The translations under genes and the position numbers were made by a program. This document shows, one piece after another, positions 18,671 to 27,252 of a stretch of DNA of 64,000 nt. Source of the DNA: Alphaproteobacteria bacterium (GTDB lineage Bacteria; Pseudomonadota; Alphaproteobacteria; Rhizobiales; Rhizobiaceae). The stretch is taken from assembly GCA_018823835.1 (NCBI GenBank), contig JAHJHT010000002.1, forward strand, positions 310,001 through 374,000. Direction: 5' to 3'. The notes beneath the pieces were generated by a model. It ran no database searches, was not told where the DNA came from, and saw only the letters and a list, made by a program, of their open reading frames with translations. Numbering within the stretch: the first letter of the stretch is position 1; each line of letters starts with the position of its first letter.

Positions 18671-20854
18671 TCAGCCACCGGTCAGGATGTCGAGGATGGA
18701 GGTGCTGCGCTTGCGGACCGGGCCGCCGACATCGGCTGGCGGCATCGGACGGCCGATCGAGGCAGTGGGAACGTCATTGGCCGGTTGGAAGTCGTCCATG
18801 CGGCTGCTGGCGCTCGGCACACCCTGCGACACCTCGGCCACCGGCCTTTGCGGCTCGACGAGCGGCCTGTCCGCGCCCTGGGAATGCCAAGTGCCGGGAA
18901 GGGCTGCAACGGGCACGCCTTCGTGCGCGGCGACCATGAATTCGTGCCAGGCCTGCGCCGGCAGCGCACCGCCGGTCACCTTCTTCATTGGCGCGCCGTC
19001 GTCATTGCCGAACCAGACACCGGTGGTCAGATTGGCGGTGTAGCCAATGAACCAAGCGTCGCGCGAATTCTGGCTGGTGCCAGTCTTGCCGGCGGCCGGC
19101 CAGGCGAATGCCGCCTTCCTGGCTGTTCCGATCTCTACCGTACCGGTCATCATCGAGTTCATCATGCCGACGACCTCGGAGCTGACGACGCGCGGATTGC
19201 CGCTGCCGGTGTTCTCGTAGAGCACTTCGCCATCGGTCGAAGTGACACGCGTGATGAAATGGATGTCCGGCCGGTAGCCGCCGTTGGCGAAGGGTACATA
19301 GGCCGCCGTCAGTTCCAGCGGCGTCACTTCCGACGTGCCGAGCGCGATGGACGTGTTGGCCTGCAACTCGGATTCGATGCCCATGCGGTGGGCTGCCTCG
19401 ACCACGGCCGCCGGTCCGACCTCCATGGCAAGCTGCGCGGCGACCGAGTTCAGCGATTTCGCCAGGGCAGTGGCCAGCGTGACCCGACCGTAATATTTGC
19501 CGTTGTAGTTGTCGGGCGTCCACTTGCCGATCTTGATCGGCGCGTCGTTGCGAATGCTGTCTGGCGTACGGCCCTGTTCGAGCGCGGCCATGAAGACGAA
19601 GGGCTTGAAGGCTGAGCCCGGCTGGCGGCGTGCCTCCGAGGCGCGGTCGAACTGGCTGTTGGCGTAGTCGTAGCCGCCCACCATGGCACGCACGGCGCCG
19701 GAATTATCGATCGACACAAGCGCGCCCTGGCTGACGTTCAGCTTCTTGCGGTTCTCGTTGACCAGCCGTCGGATCGATTTCTCGGCCAGTTCCTGCAGGT
19801 CGAGATCGACCGTGGTGTCGACGACGATGTCGGTTCGCACGTCGCCGATCAGGCCCGGGAGTTCTTCCATGATGCGGTCGGCGACGTAGTTCTCCGAACC
19901 GGTCCAGTAGGAGGCGGCGCGCGTCGCGGGCGCGCTCATCGCCATGGTCAGTTCCTTGTCGCCGATCATCTTCTCGTCGCGCATGGCGGCCAGTACGACC
20001 TGGGCGCGTTCTTCCGCGGCCTTGGGATCGCGCGCCGGCGACAGGCGAGATGGCGCTTTCAGGAGACCGGCGAGCAGGGCCGCTTCGGACAGGCTGACAT
20101 CGCGCGCGCTCTTGCCGAAATAGCGCCTGGACGCCGCCTCCACGCCATAGGCGCCGGACCCGAAATAGACCCGGTTGAGGTACATTTCGAGGATCTGGTC
20201 CTTCGTATGCTCGTGCTCGAGCCAGATCGCGAGCAGGACTTCCTGTACCTTTCGCTCGATCGTCCTGTCGGGCTTCAGGAACAGGTTCTTGGCAAGCTGC
20301 TGTGTCAACGTCGAGCCGCCCTGGGTGAAGCGGCCCTGCATGACATTGGTGACCATGGCGCGGGCGAGGCCGAGCGGGTCGATGCCGAAATGCGAATAGA
20401 AGCGGCGATCCTCGATCGCCATCACCGCCTGCGGGATATAGGGCGACATCTCGTGCAGGCCGACAGCCTCGCCGCCGGTCATGCCACGGTTGGCAAGCAG
20501 CCTGCCATCGACGGAGACGATCTTGATGTTGGGCGAGCGGTCCGGGATCGACCAGGTCGTGGCAGCCGGCATCTTGGCGCCGTAGTAGACGACCACGCCG
20601 GCGGCCGCGATACCGCCCCAAATCGCCAGCACGAAGGTCCAGTAGAACAGCTTGCCCAAGCGGCCGAACATGCCGGACTTGCGACGGCCGCCGCGAGCCT
20701 TGCGAGACCGCTTCGCCGCGGGCTTGCGCCGTGTGCTCTTTGCCTTGCCGGCGGGTACGACACGGTCGTCATCGGTCACCGACAGCCCCCGGGCTTTGGC
20801 CCCTGCAGGAGTGTCGAATGTCGGCTCGATGCGCCGGTTGTTTCGTTTCGCCAT
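18671..20854 (-). CDS. Class A penicillin-binding protein (PBP1A family)
   Basis: A 727-residue bifunctional peptidoglycan synthase. A very basic cytoplasmic tail (~60 residues, rich in Lys/Arg) precedes one transmembrane helix (FYWTFVLAIWGGIAAAGVVVYYG). The glycosyltransferase domain has AIEDRRFYSHFGIDPLG and GGSTLTQQLAKNLFL. The transpeptidase domain has the nucleophile Ser in RRQPGSAFKPF, AKSLNSVAAQLA as the second motif, and AGKTGTSQNSRDAWFIGYT. It polymerises and cross-links the cell wall on the periplasmic side. The Pro-rich C-terminal tail is probably disordered. Confidence 0.94.
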   Translation of the reverse strand: MAKRNNRRIEPTFDTPAGAKARGLSVTDDDRVVPAGKAKSTRRKPAAKRSRKARGGRRKSGMFGRLGKLFYWTFVLAIWGGIAAAGVVVYYGAKMPAATTWSIPDRSPNIKIVSVDGRLLANRGMTGGEAVGLHEMSPYIPQAVMAIEDRRFYSHFGIDPLGLARAMVTNVMQGRFTQGGSTLTQQLAKNLFLKPDRTIERKVQEVLLAIWLEHEHTKDQILEMYLNRVYFGSGAYGVEAASRRYFGKSARDVSLSEAALLAGLLKAPSRLSPARDPKAAEERAQVVLAAMRDEKMIGDKELTMAMSAPATRAASYWTGSENYVADRIMEELPGLIGDVRTDIVVDTTVDLDLQELAEKSIRRLVNENRKKLNVSQGALVSIDNSGAVRAMVGGYDYANSQFDRASEARRQPGSAFKPFVFMAALEQGRTPDSIRNDAPIKIGKWTPDNYNGKYYGRVTLATALAKSLNSVAAQLAMEVGPAAVVEAAHRMGIESELQANTSIALGTSEVTPLELTAAYVPFANGGYRPDIHFITRVTSTDGEVLYENTGSGNPRVVSSEVVGMMNSMMTGTVEIGTARKAAFAWPAAGKTGTSQNSRDAWFIGYTANLTTGVWFGNDDGAPMKKVTGGALPAQAWHEFMVAAHEGVPVAALPGTWHSQGADRPLVEPQRPVAEVSQGVPSASSRMDDFQPANDVPTASIGRPMPPADVGGPVRKRSTSILDILTGG

Positions 20855-20951
20855 GAAGCCGCCATTCCGGTCCCGGGACTGGGACTCGGGGTGAAAGCTA
20901 AATGCGGCAATTTAAGGTGGGGTTAAGCTTAAAGGCTGCAACGGCTGAAAC

Positions 20952-20969
20952 GCCGCCGCGCGCGGCGGC
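20952..20969 (-). terminator. GC-rich hairpin downstream of the frameshifted small gene
   Basis: GCCGCC-GCGCGC-GGCGGC is a full palindrome and reads on the minus strand into GTTTC. It starts 17 bp beyond the stop of the small minus-strand gene. With only three T residues it is a weak intrinsic terminator candidate. Confidence 0.35.
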
Positions 20970-20985
20970 AACGACCCCTGCCCGA

Positions 20986-21131
20986 TCAGTTCTGCTGGAT
21001 CGATATGCCCTTGTCGTCGATCCGCAGCTCGACGCCGTCGGGCTTCGATTCCTCGCGAAACACGTAGATGCCGAGTGCGATGACCGCGACAATGAGTGCG
21101 CCGATGCAAGATAAAGCTGGTTCTGTTTCAT
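20986..21131 (-). pseudogene. Frameshifted small membrane protein (~48 aa)
   Basis: On the minus strand ATG 21131 opens MKQNQLYL and then runs into a meaningless frame. The +1 neighbour frame continues immediately as IGALIVAVIALGIYVFREES, then PDGVELRIDDKGISIQQN and a stop. Joining the two with one extra base gives a coherent 48-residue protein: a short N-terminus, one transmembrane helix and a polar tail. The junction is at CTTGCATCGGC (about 21107), where one base seems missing. I read this as a 1-nt deletion or a sequencing error in a short conserved-looking gene. The track shows only the two broken halves. Confidence 0.6.
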
Positions 21132-21164
21132 CGGCGCACCCAATCGTTTCAATGACTTGTGACG

Positions 21165-21419
21165 TCAGGCCCGCTTGACCAGTCGAATCAGCACCAGCAG
21201 GATGACGGCACCGATGGTCGCATACACGATTGCGTCGAGAATGCCATTTCCGAGCGATACGCCCAGCCTCGGAAACAGCCATCCGGCTATGAACGCGCCG
21301 ACTACGCCCACGACGATGTTGCCGAGCAGGCCAAAGCCGAAACCCTTGACGAGCAGTCCGGCAAGCCAGCCTGCGATGGCACCCACGATGAGGAAGATGA
21401 TCAGGCTTTCGATACCCAT
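21165..21419 (-). CDS. GlsB/YeaQ/YmgE family stress-response membrane protein
   Basis: An 84-residue, very hydrophobic Gly-rich protein with three membrane spans. GAIAGWLAGLLVKGFGFGLLGN and GVVGAFIAGWLFPRLG (seen as AIAGWLAGLL and VVGAFIAGWLF) are the family signature. Members belong to the transglycosylase-associated protein family and are often stress-induced; the molecular role is unclear. The start is MGIESL at 21419, because GGGAGGGG sits 6-7 nt upstream, and the track's ten extra residues contain that ribosome binding site. Confidence 0.88.
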   Translation of the reverse strand: MGIESLIIFLIVGAIAGWLAGLLVKGFGFGLLGNIVVGVVGAFIAGWLFPRLGVSLGNGILDAIVYATIGAVILLVLIRLVKRA

Positions 21420-21537
21420 GGTATTCCCCTCCCGGTGAACCCTCTTCAACCCGCTCGCGGCGAATCGAAAGGGTGCGGGAGCATCATAATCGACAATCGG
21501 ATTCGCGGCGAGCGGTCAGATGGTGCGTCGACGCCGC

Positions 21538-21783
21538 CTAATCGTCTTCGTCTGGACCGTCAGGCTTCCAGCTGTGCGGCTCAACGCGGATCTGGGTGTC
21601 GCTGTCGACGAAGGCCCACCAGCCCTCGTCCGTCTCGTCCCAGTCGCCGCCGGTCGGTTTCAGCCTCTGCACCGATCTGTATTGCGCGATCGACCGGTTT
21701 TCCTGCTCGTCACGGTCCCTCCACAGCACCGTGACCTTCGAGCCGTCCATAGGCGCCGTCGCGATCGGTCTCTCTCCGCTCAT
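21538..21783 (-). CDS. Small hypothetical protein
   Basis: An 81-residue acidic soluble protein that I cannot assign. It begins MSGERPIATAPMDGSKVTV and has paired Trp/Asp-rich segments (GGDWDETDEGWWAF, VEPHSWKP). It has no signal peptide, membrane span or Cys. The ATG has GGGAGA about 7 nt upstream. The composition and the strong ribosome binding site indicate a real gene. It lies between the GlsB-like gene and the RNase D-like gene, all on the minus strand. Confidence 0.7.
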   Translation of the reverse strand: MSGERPIATAPMDGSKVTVLWRDRDEQENRSIAQYRSVQRLKPTGGDWDETDEGWWAFVDSDTQIRVEPHSWKPDGPDEDD

Positions 21784-21836
21784 GGCTTGTCTCCCGTTTG
21801 CGCGCTCAACGCGGCGCTGGTCGAAGCGTTCCGCGC

Positions 21837-22454
21837 TCAGCTGTGGGCGAAGATGTCCTCTTCGGCCCAGCCCATGAGGTCGAGCTTGGCCCGCGTCGGC
21901 AGGAAGCGGAAGCAGGCGTCGGCCTCCTTGGCGCGGTTTTCCCGCGCAAGCCGTGCCATCAGCACCTCGCGCAGCCGGTGCAGATAGAGCACGTCGGAGG
22001 CTGCATATTCGAGCTGCTCGGGCGTCAGGGTCTCGGCCGCCCAGTCGGACGACTGCTGAACCTTGGACAGGCTGACACCAAGCAGTTCGTTGCAGATGTC
22101 CTTCAGCCCGTGCCGGTCGGTGTAGGTACGGGTCAGGCGCGAGGCGATCTTGGTGCAGAACACCGGCTCGGCCATGACGCCGAAGGCATTGTACAGCACG
22201 GCGATGTCAAAGCGGCCGAAATGGAACAGCTTGGTGATGCTGCGGTCGCGCAGAAGCTTAACCAGGTTCGGCGCCTTCTTCTGGCCGGGCGCAATCTGGA
22301 TCACGTCGGCTGTGCCGTCGCCGGGCGAGATCTGCACCACGCAGAGCCGGTCGCGGTGCGGGTTGAGCCCAAGCGTCTCGGTGTCGATGGCCACCGCCGG
22401 TACGGCGTAGTGGGCGAGGTCCGGCAGGTCGTGCTTGTGGAAGCGGATGGTCAT
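21837..22454 (-). CDS. RNase D-like 3'-5' exonuclease
   Basis: A 205-residue DEDD-type nuclease. The Exo motifs are VAIDTETLGLNP (Asp-x-Glu), LFHFGRFDIAVL (Asp) and LEYAASDVLYLHRL (Tyr-x3-Asp, the DEDDy subtype). It is about half the length of classical RNase D and lacks the HRDC domains, as in the short alphaproteobacterial forms. It trims the 3' ends of structured RNA, probably tRNA precursors. The gap to the upstream dipeptidase gene is 15 bp, so the two are likely cotranscribed. Confidence 0.9.
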   Translation of the reverse strand: MTIRFHKHDLPDLAHYAVPAVAIDTETLGLNPHRDRLCVVQISPGDGTADVIQIAPGQKKAPNLVKLLRDRSITKLFHFGRFDIAVLYNAFGVMAEPVFCTKIASRLTRTYTDRHGLKDICNELLGVSLSKVQQSSDWAAETLTPEQLEYAASDVLYLHRLREVLMARLARENRAKEADACFRFLPTRAKLDLMGWAEEDIFAHS

Positions 22455-22469
22455 GTCGGGGTTCCGGTG

Positions 22470-23858
22470 TCAGCGGGCCAAGGCATCGAGGATGCGCGCC
22501 CAGGAGCGCTGGCCCTTGTGGAATGAGGTTAGCTCATATTTCTCGTTCGGTGAATGGATACGGTCGTCGTCGAGTGCGAAACCGACGAGCAGCGAGTCCA
22601 TGCCGAGATAGGTCTGGAAGTCGCCGACCACCGGGATCGAACCACCACCGCCCGTCATGATGGCCGGGTTCGGCCACTCGTCCGACAGCGCCGCCTTGGC
22701 TTTGCTGAGGAAAGGCGCGTCGTACGGCAGCTGGATGCCCGGCGAACCGCCGTGCTCGTGGAAGGAGACAGAACAGTCGGCCGGAATGCGCTCCTCGACG
22801 AATTTCCGGAAGGCGGCCCTGATCTTTTTCGGGTCCTGCTTGTGCACCAGGCGGAACGAAACCTTGGCCGAAGCTTCGGCCGCGATCACCGTCTTGAAGC
22901 CCTTGCCGGTATAGCCGCCGGAAATGCCGTTGAACTCGGCGGTCGGCCGCGCCCAGACCAGTTCAACAGCCGAGCGACCCTTCTCGCCGGCCAGTTCGGA
23001 AAGACCGATCGGGCCGAGCATTGTCTCGGCGGTTTCGCCAAGCGTCTCCCATGACTTCAGGATCTGCGACGGTGTTTCCTCCACGCCGTCGTAAAAGCCC
23101 GGAATGGTGACGCGGCCCGTATCGTCGTGCACGTCCGCGAGGATTTTCGCCAGGATGCGGATCGGATTGGCTGCGGCACCGCCATACTGCCCCGAATGCA
23201 GGTCCCGGTTGGCGGCGCGAACGGTGATCTCCTCGCCGACCAGGCCACGCAGCGACGCCGTGATCGCCGGCGTCTCGCCGTCCCACATGCCGGTGTCGCA
23301 GACGAGTGCGAAATCTGCCTTCAGCTCGTCGCGGTTGGCGTCGAGAAACGGCTTCAGCGACGGGGAACCGGATTCTTCCTCGCCTTCGAACAGGATGGTG
23401 ACGCGACACGGCAGTTGGCCGTTGACCTTCTTGTAGGCGCGGCAGGCCTCGACGAAGAGCATTAACTGCCCCTTGTCGTCCGACGAGCCCCGCCCCGTGA
23501 TGACCTTGCGTCCGGGCTCGATCTCCTTGATCGCCGGCTCGAATGGGCCATCGGTCCAGAGCTCCAGCGGGTCTACCGGCTGCACGTCGTAGTGGCCGTA
23601 GAAAAGCACATGCGGGCTGTCGGCAGAGGGTCCTTCGTGGTGAGCGACGACCATCGGATGGCCGGGCGTATCGCGCAGGCTGGCGTCGAAGCCGATCGAG
23701 CGCAAATCCTCTACCAGCCACTCGCCGGCGCGCCTGCAATCGGCCGCATATGCGGGATCTGTCGAAATCGAAGGAATGCGCAGCAACGCAAAGAGCCGCT
23801 CGAGGCTGGCATCAAGATTGGAGTCGAGATGGTCGAGAACAGGGGGGAGTGACAACAT
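22470..23858 (-). CDS. M20-family dipeptidase
   Basis: A 462-residue zinc peptidase. Metal-binding features include HVLFYGHYDVQPVDP (His and Asp), GRGSSDDKGQLMLFVEA (bridging Asp), LFEGEEESGSPS (catalytic Glu pair), VCDTGMWDG (Asp) and a C-terminal IHSPNEKYELTSFHKG (His). An inserted dimerisation domain spans roughly residues 190-350. Relatives cleave dipeptides such as beta-Ala-His or X-Gly; the substrate is not determined. No signal peptide is seen, so it acts in the cytoplasm. Confidence 0.9.
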   Translation of the reverse strand: MLSLPPVLDHLDSNLDASLERLFALLRIPSISTDPAYAADCRRAGEWLVEDLRSIGFDASLRDTPGHPMVVAHHEGPSADSPHVLFYGHYDVQPVDPLELWTDGPFEPAIKEIEPGRKVITGRGSSDDKGQLMLFVEACRAYKKVNGQLPCRVTILFEGEEESGSPSLKPFLDANRDELKADFALVCDTGMWDGETPAITASLRGLVGEEITVRAANRDLHSGQYGGAAANPIRILAKILADVHDDTGRVTIPGFYDGVEETPSQILKSWETLGETAETMLGPIGLSELAGEKGRSAVELVWARPTAEFNGISGGYTGKGFKTVIAAEASAKVSFRLVHKQDPKKIRAAFRKFVEERIPADCSVSFHEHGGSPGIQLPYDAPFLSKAKAALSDEWPNPAIMTGGGGSIPVVGDFQTYLGMDSLLVGFALDDDRIHSPNEKYELTSFHKGQRSWARILDALAR

Positions 23859-23970
23859 TGCCGGATTGCCTTTCGAATCTGCGCGGCAACCCTAGTGCAT
23901 CAAAGGTTGGAATGGGACAGTCGATTGTCTCAATTCAGCGGCAAACCGGTCGAAATCCAATGGATTCGCA

Positions 23971-24128
23971 ACAAAAACGGACAAGAAAATGCCGCCGTGG
24001 CGGAGGGGACAACCACGGCGGCTTTACTACAAACGATGCGGCAGCCCGGAGAGGGGGGATGAGGCTGCCGCAATGTCCGGTCTAGGCGGGGGACGGGCCA
24101 TACTCCGGACTTCGGCTAAAAACCGCCG
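23971..24128 (-). ncRNA. Candidate three-hairpin small RNA with C-rich loops
   Basis: This lies in the 435-bp gap between the dipeptidase and polA. Read on the minus strand there are three consecutive hairpins: 24110-24075 (GTCCGG stem), 24071-24038 (GCGGCAGCC stem, 9 bp perfect) and 24022-23991 (GCCGCCGTGG stem, 10 bp perfect). Their loops carry CCCGTCCCCCGCC, CCCCCCTCTCC and CCCCTCC, which could pair with Shine-Dalgarno sequences. The last stem is followed by ATTTTCTTGTCCGTTTTTG, a T-rich tail. A CTTGAA box with an AT-rich element 17 nt on (about 24168-24140) is a possible promoter. The architecture resembles the alphaproteobacterial anti-SD-loop sRNAs (alpha-r14/cuckoo type). I see nothing else in the gap beyond the polA leader. 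Confidence 0.6.
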
Positions 24129-24293
24129 ATGACGATCATTTGGATATCTGAACATGGCGATTCAAGGGCACGAAGATTACAGTTGTGTAACATAGCCGTG
24201 ATCGCCGTTTGGTGCCCTTCCACACGTCAGTAATGATTGCGAAAAGTGGCCTTTGAGATGGACACGCTTTTGGCCGCGCGCTAGGCCTTGCGC

Positions 24294-27251
24294 ATGAAAA
24301 AAGGCGACCATCTCTTCCTTGTCGACGGTTCCGGCTACATCTTTCGCGCCTACCACGCGCTACCGCCCCTGACCCGCAAATCCGACGGCTTGCCGGTCGG
24401 TGCGGTCTCCGGCTTCTGCAACATGCTGTGGAAACTGATGCTGGAGGCCCGCAACACCGATGTCGGCGTCGTCCCGACGCATTTCGCGGTGATTTTCGAC
24501 TATTCGTCCAAGACGTTCCGCAACGACCTCTATGCCGAGTACAAGGCCAACCGCTCGGCGCCGCCGGAAGACCTGATCCCGCAATTCGGCCTGATCCGCC
24601 AGGCCACCAAGGCCTTCAACCTGCCCTGCATCGAGATGGACGGTTTCGAAGCCGACGACCTTATAGCCACTTATGCCCGCCTTGCGCACGAGGCCGGCGC
24701 GGACACCACCATCATCTCCTCCGACAAGGACCTGATGCAACTCGTCGGACCGAGCGTGTCGATGTACGACCCGATGAAGGACCGCCAGATCGGCGTGCCG
24801 GAAGTCATCGAGAAATGGGGCGTACCGCCAGAGAAGATGATCGATCTGCAGGCGCTGACCGGCGACTCCGTCGACAACGTGCCGGGCGTTCCTGGCATCG
24901 GCCCGAAGACGGCGGCTACGCTCCTCGAACAGTTCGGCGATCTCGACACGCTGCTGGAACGCGCCGCCGAGATCAAGCAGGAGAAGCGCCGCCAGTCGAT
25001 CATCGAGAACGCCGACAAGGCGCGAATCTCGCGTGAACTCGTAACGCTGAAGAACGACGTCGCGATCGCCGAGGGGCTGGCCGATCTCGTGCTGCATCCG
25101 CCGGACGGCCCCAAGCTGATCGCCTTCCTCAAGACGATGGAATTCTCCACGCTTACCCGCCGCGTCGCAGAGGCGACTGGTACCGAGGCGACCGAGATCG
25201 ACCCTGCAGCCGTTGCCATAGAGACCGGCGACAAGGCGCATGGGCCTGACGTTGGCTCCGGATCACCGGGCGAAGGCGAAGCTGCGGGCGACGGATCCGC
25301 ATCCGCCAGCGCTTCTCCTGGCTCCGCCATCGCGGCCCATTTCGGCGGCACCCCGGCGGCACTGGCCGCTGCGCGCGCCGAGGCGGCCGTCTCCAGCAAG
25401 GTCGAGACGTCGAACTACGCCTGTATCCGCGACTTGCAGACGCTGGCCGACTGGGCCGCCGAGGCCCTCGAGGCCGGACAGCTTGCGCTCGCACTGCACA
25501 CTTCCTCGATAGATCCTATGCAGGCTGAGATCTGGGGAATCTCGGTCGCCATCCGGCCGGGCCGCGCCGGCTACATTCCGATCGCTCACCGCAGTGGCGC
25601 CGAGGACCTGCTCTCGGGCGGTCCTGTCGAGGGCCAGATTTCGTTGCGCGAGGCGATCGCCCTGCTGAAACCCGTGATCCAGGACCCGTCGGTGCTAAAG
25701 ATCGGCCACGACATCAAGTCGAGCTACATCGTGCTTGCCCGGCACGGCATCGAGCTTGGCCCGTTCGATGACACGATGCTGATCTCCTACGTGCTCGACG
25801 CGGGCACGGCGGCGCATACGCTGCAGGGCCTTGCCGACCGCTGGCTCGGCCATGCGACGCAGACGCTGAAGGAACTTGCCGGCAGCGGACGCTCGGCACG
25901 CAGCTTCGACCAGATCGAGATCGAAAGCGCCACGCCCTATGCCGCAGAGGCTGCCGACGTCACGATGCGGCTCTGGGACGTGCTCAAGCCGCGCCTAGCC
26001 GCCAAGAGCCTGGTTTCGGTGTACGAGCGGCTGGAGCGCCCGCTGGTGCCGGTGCTTGCCCGCATGGAACAGCGCGGCATCTCCGTCGACAGGCAGATGC
26101 TTAGCCGGCTTTCTGGCGAGCTCGCCCAGGGTGCCGCAGCGCTTGAAGACGATATCTACAGGCTGGCCGGCGAGCGCTTCACCATCGGCTCGCCCAAGCA
26201 GCTCGGCGACATCATGTTCGGCCGCATGGGCCTGCCGGGCGGTTCAAAGACCAAGACGGGGCAATGGTCGACCACCGCGCAGGTACTCGAGGAACTCGCC
26301 GCCGAGGGCCACGAGTTGCCGCGCAAGATCGTCGACTGGCGGCAGCTGACCAAGCTCAAGTCGACCTACACCGACGCGCTGCCGGGCTACATCCACCCCG
26401 AAACCAAGCGGGTGCATACCTCCTACGCCATGGCGGCCACCTCGACTGGCCGCCTGTCCTCCAACGAACCCAACCTGCAGAACATCCCGATCCGCACAGC
26501 GGCCGGCCGCAAGGTGCGCACCGCCTTCATCGCCGAGAAGGGCAACAAGCTGATCTCGGCGGACTATAGCCAGATCGAGCTGCGCATCCTCGCCCATGTC
26601 GCTGACATTCCTCAGCTGAAGGCGGCATTCGCGCATGGCGACGACATCCACGCGATGACGGCGTCCGAAATGTTCAACGTGCCGGTCGAAGGCATGCCGC
26701 GCGAGGTGCGCAACCGCGCCAAGGCGATCAATTTCGGCATCATCTACGGCATCTCGGCCTTCGGGCTCGCCAACCAACTGTCGATTCCGCGCGAGGAAGC
26801 CGGCGACTACATCAAGCGCTATTTCGAGCGCTTTCCCGGCATTCGCGACTACATGGAAAGCACCAAGGCATTCGCTCGCGAGCACGGCTATGTCGAGACG
26901 ATCTTCGGGCGCCGGGCGCACTATCCGGAAATCCGGGCGTCCAACCCGTCGATCCGCGCCAACAGCGAGCGCGCGGCGATCAATGCGCCGATCCAAGGCT
27001 CGGCCGCAGACATCATCCGACGCGCCATGGTGCGGATGGACGCGTCGCTCGATGACGCCGGCCTATCGGACGTCCGCATGCTGCTGCAGGTACACGACGA
27101 GCTCGTCTTCGAGGCCCCGGCCGCCAGTGTCGAAGCCGCCATCCCGGTCATCCGCAAAGTGATGGAAGAGGCCGCCATGCCGGCGATTTCGCTGTCGGTG
27201 CCTTTGCAGGTCGACGCGCGTGCCGCCGACAACTGGGACGAGGCGCACTGA
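24294..27251 (+). CDS. polA: DNA polymerase I with degenerate proofreading domain
   Basis: A 985-residue family A polymerase for repair and Okazaki fragment maturation. The 5'-3' nuclease domain (1-290) has DGSGYIFRAYHAL and SDKDLMQLV. A long Ala/Gly/Ser-rich linker (~300-370) follows. The 3'-5' exonuclease-like domain lacks its acidic residues: the DTE motif reads ALH, KYD reads KSS and YAAED reads YAAEA. The polymerase domain is intact, with ADYSQIELRILAH, RAKAINFGIIYGIS and QVHDELVFE. I use ATG 24294, because MKKGDHLFLVDG is the usual N-terminus; TTG 24288 is the alternative. Proofreading activity is probably absent. Confidence 0.95.
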   Translation: MKKGDHLFLVDGSGYIFRAYHALPPLTRKSDGLPVGAVSGFCNMLWKLMLEARNTDVGVVPTHFAVIFDYSSKTFRNDLYAEYKANRSAPPEDLIPQFGLIRQATKAFNLPCIEMDGFEADDLIATYARLAHEAGADTTIISSDKDLMQLVGPSVSMYDPMKDRQIGVPEVIEKWGVPPEKMIDLQALTGDSVDNVPGVPGIGPKTAATLLEQFGDLDTLLERAAEIKQEKRRQSIIENADKARISRELVTLKNDVAIAEGLADLVLHPPDGPKLIAFLKTMEFSTLTRRVAEATGTEATEIDPAAVAIETGDKAHGPDVGSGSPGEGEAAGDGSASASASPGSAIAAHFGGTPAALAAARAEAAVSSKVETSNYACIRDLQTLADWAAEALEAGQLALALHTSSIDPMQAEIWGISVAIRPGRAGYIPIAHRSGAEDLLSGGPVEGQISLREAIALLKPVIQDPSVLKIGHDIKSSYIVLARHGIELGPFDDTMLISYVLDAGTAAHTLQGLADRWLGHATQTLKELAGSGRSARSFDQIEIESATPYAAEAADVTMRLWDVLKPRLAAKSLVSVYERLERPLVPVLARMEQRGISVDRQMLSRLSGELAQGAAALEDDIYRLAGERFTIGSPKQLGDIMFGRMGLPGGSKTKTGQWSTTAQVLEELAAEGHELPRKIVDWRQLTKLKSTYTDALPGYIHPETKRVHTSYAMAATSTGRLSSNEPNLQNIPIRTAAGRKVRTAFIAEKGNKLISADYSQIELRILAHVADIPQLKAAFAHGDDIHAMTASEMFNVPVEGMPREVRNRAKAINFGIIYGISAFGLANQLSIPREEAGDYIKRYFERFPGIRDYMESTKAFAREHGYVETIFGRRAHYPEIRASNPSIRANSERAAINAPIQGSAADIIRRAMVRMDASLDDAGLSDVRMLLQVHDELVFEAPAASVEAAIPVIRKVMEEAAMPAISLSVPLQVDARAADNWDEAH

Positions 27252-27252
27252 T

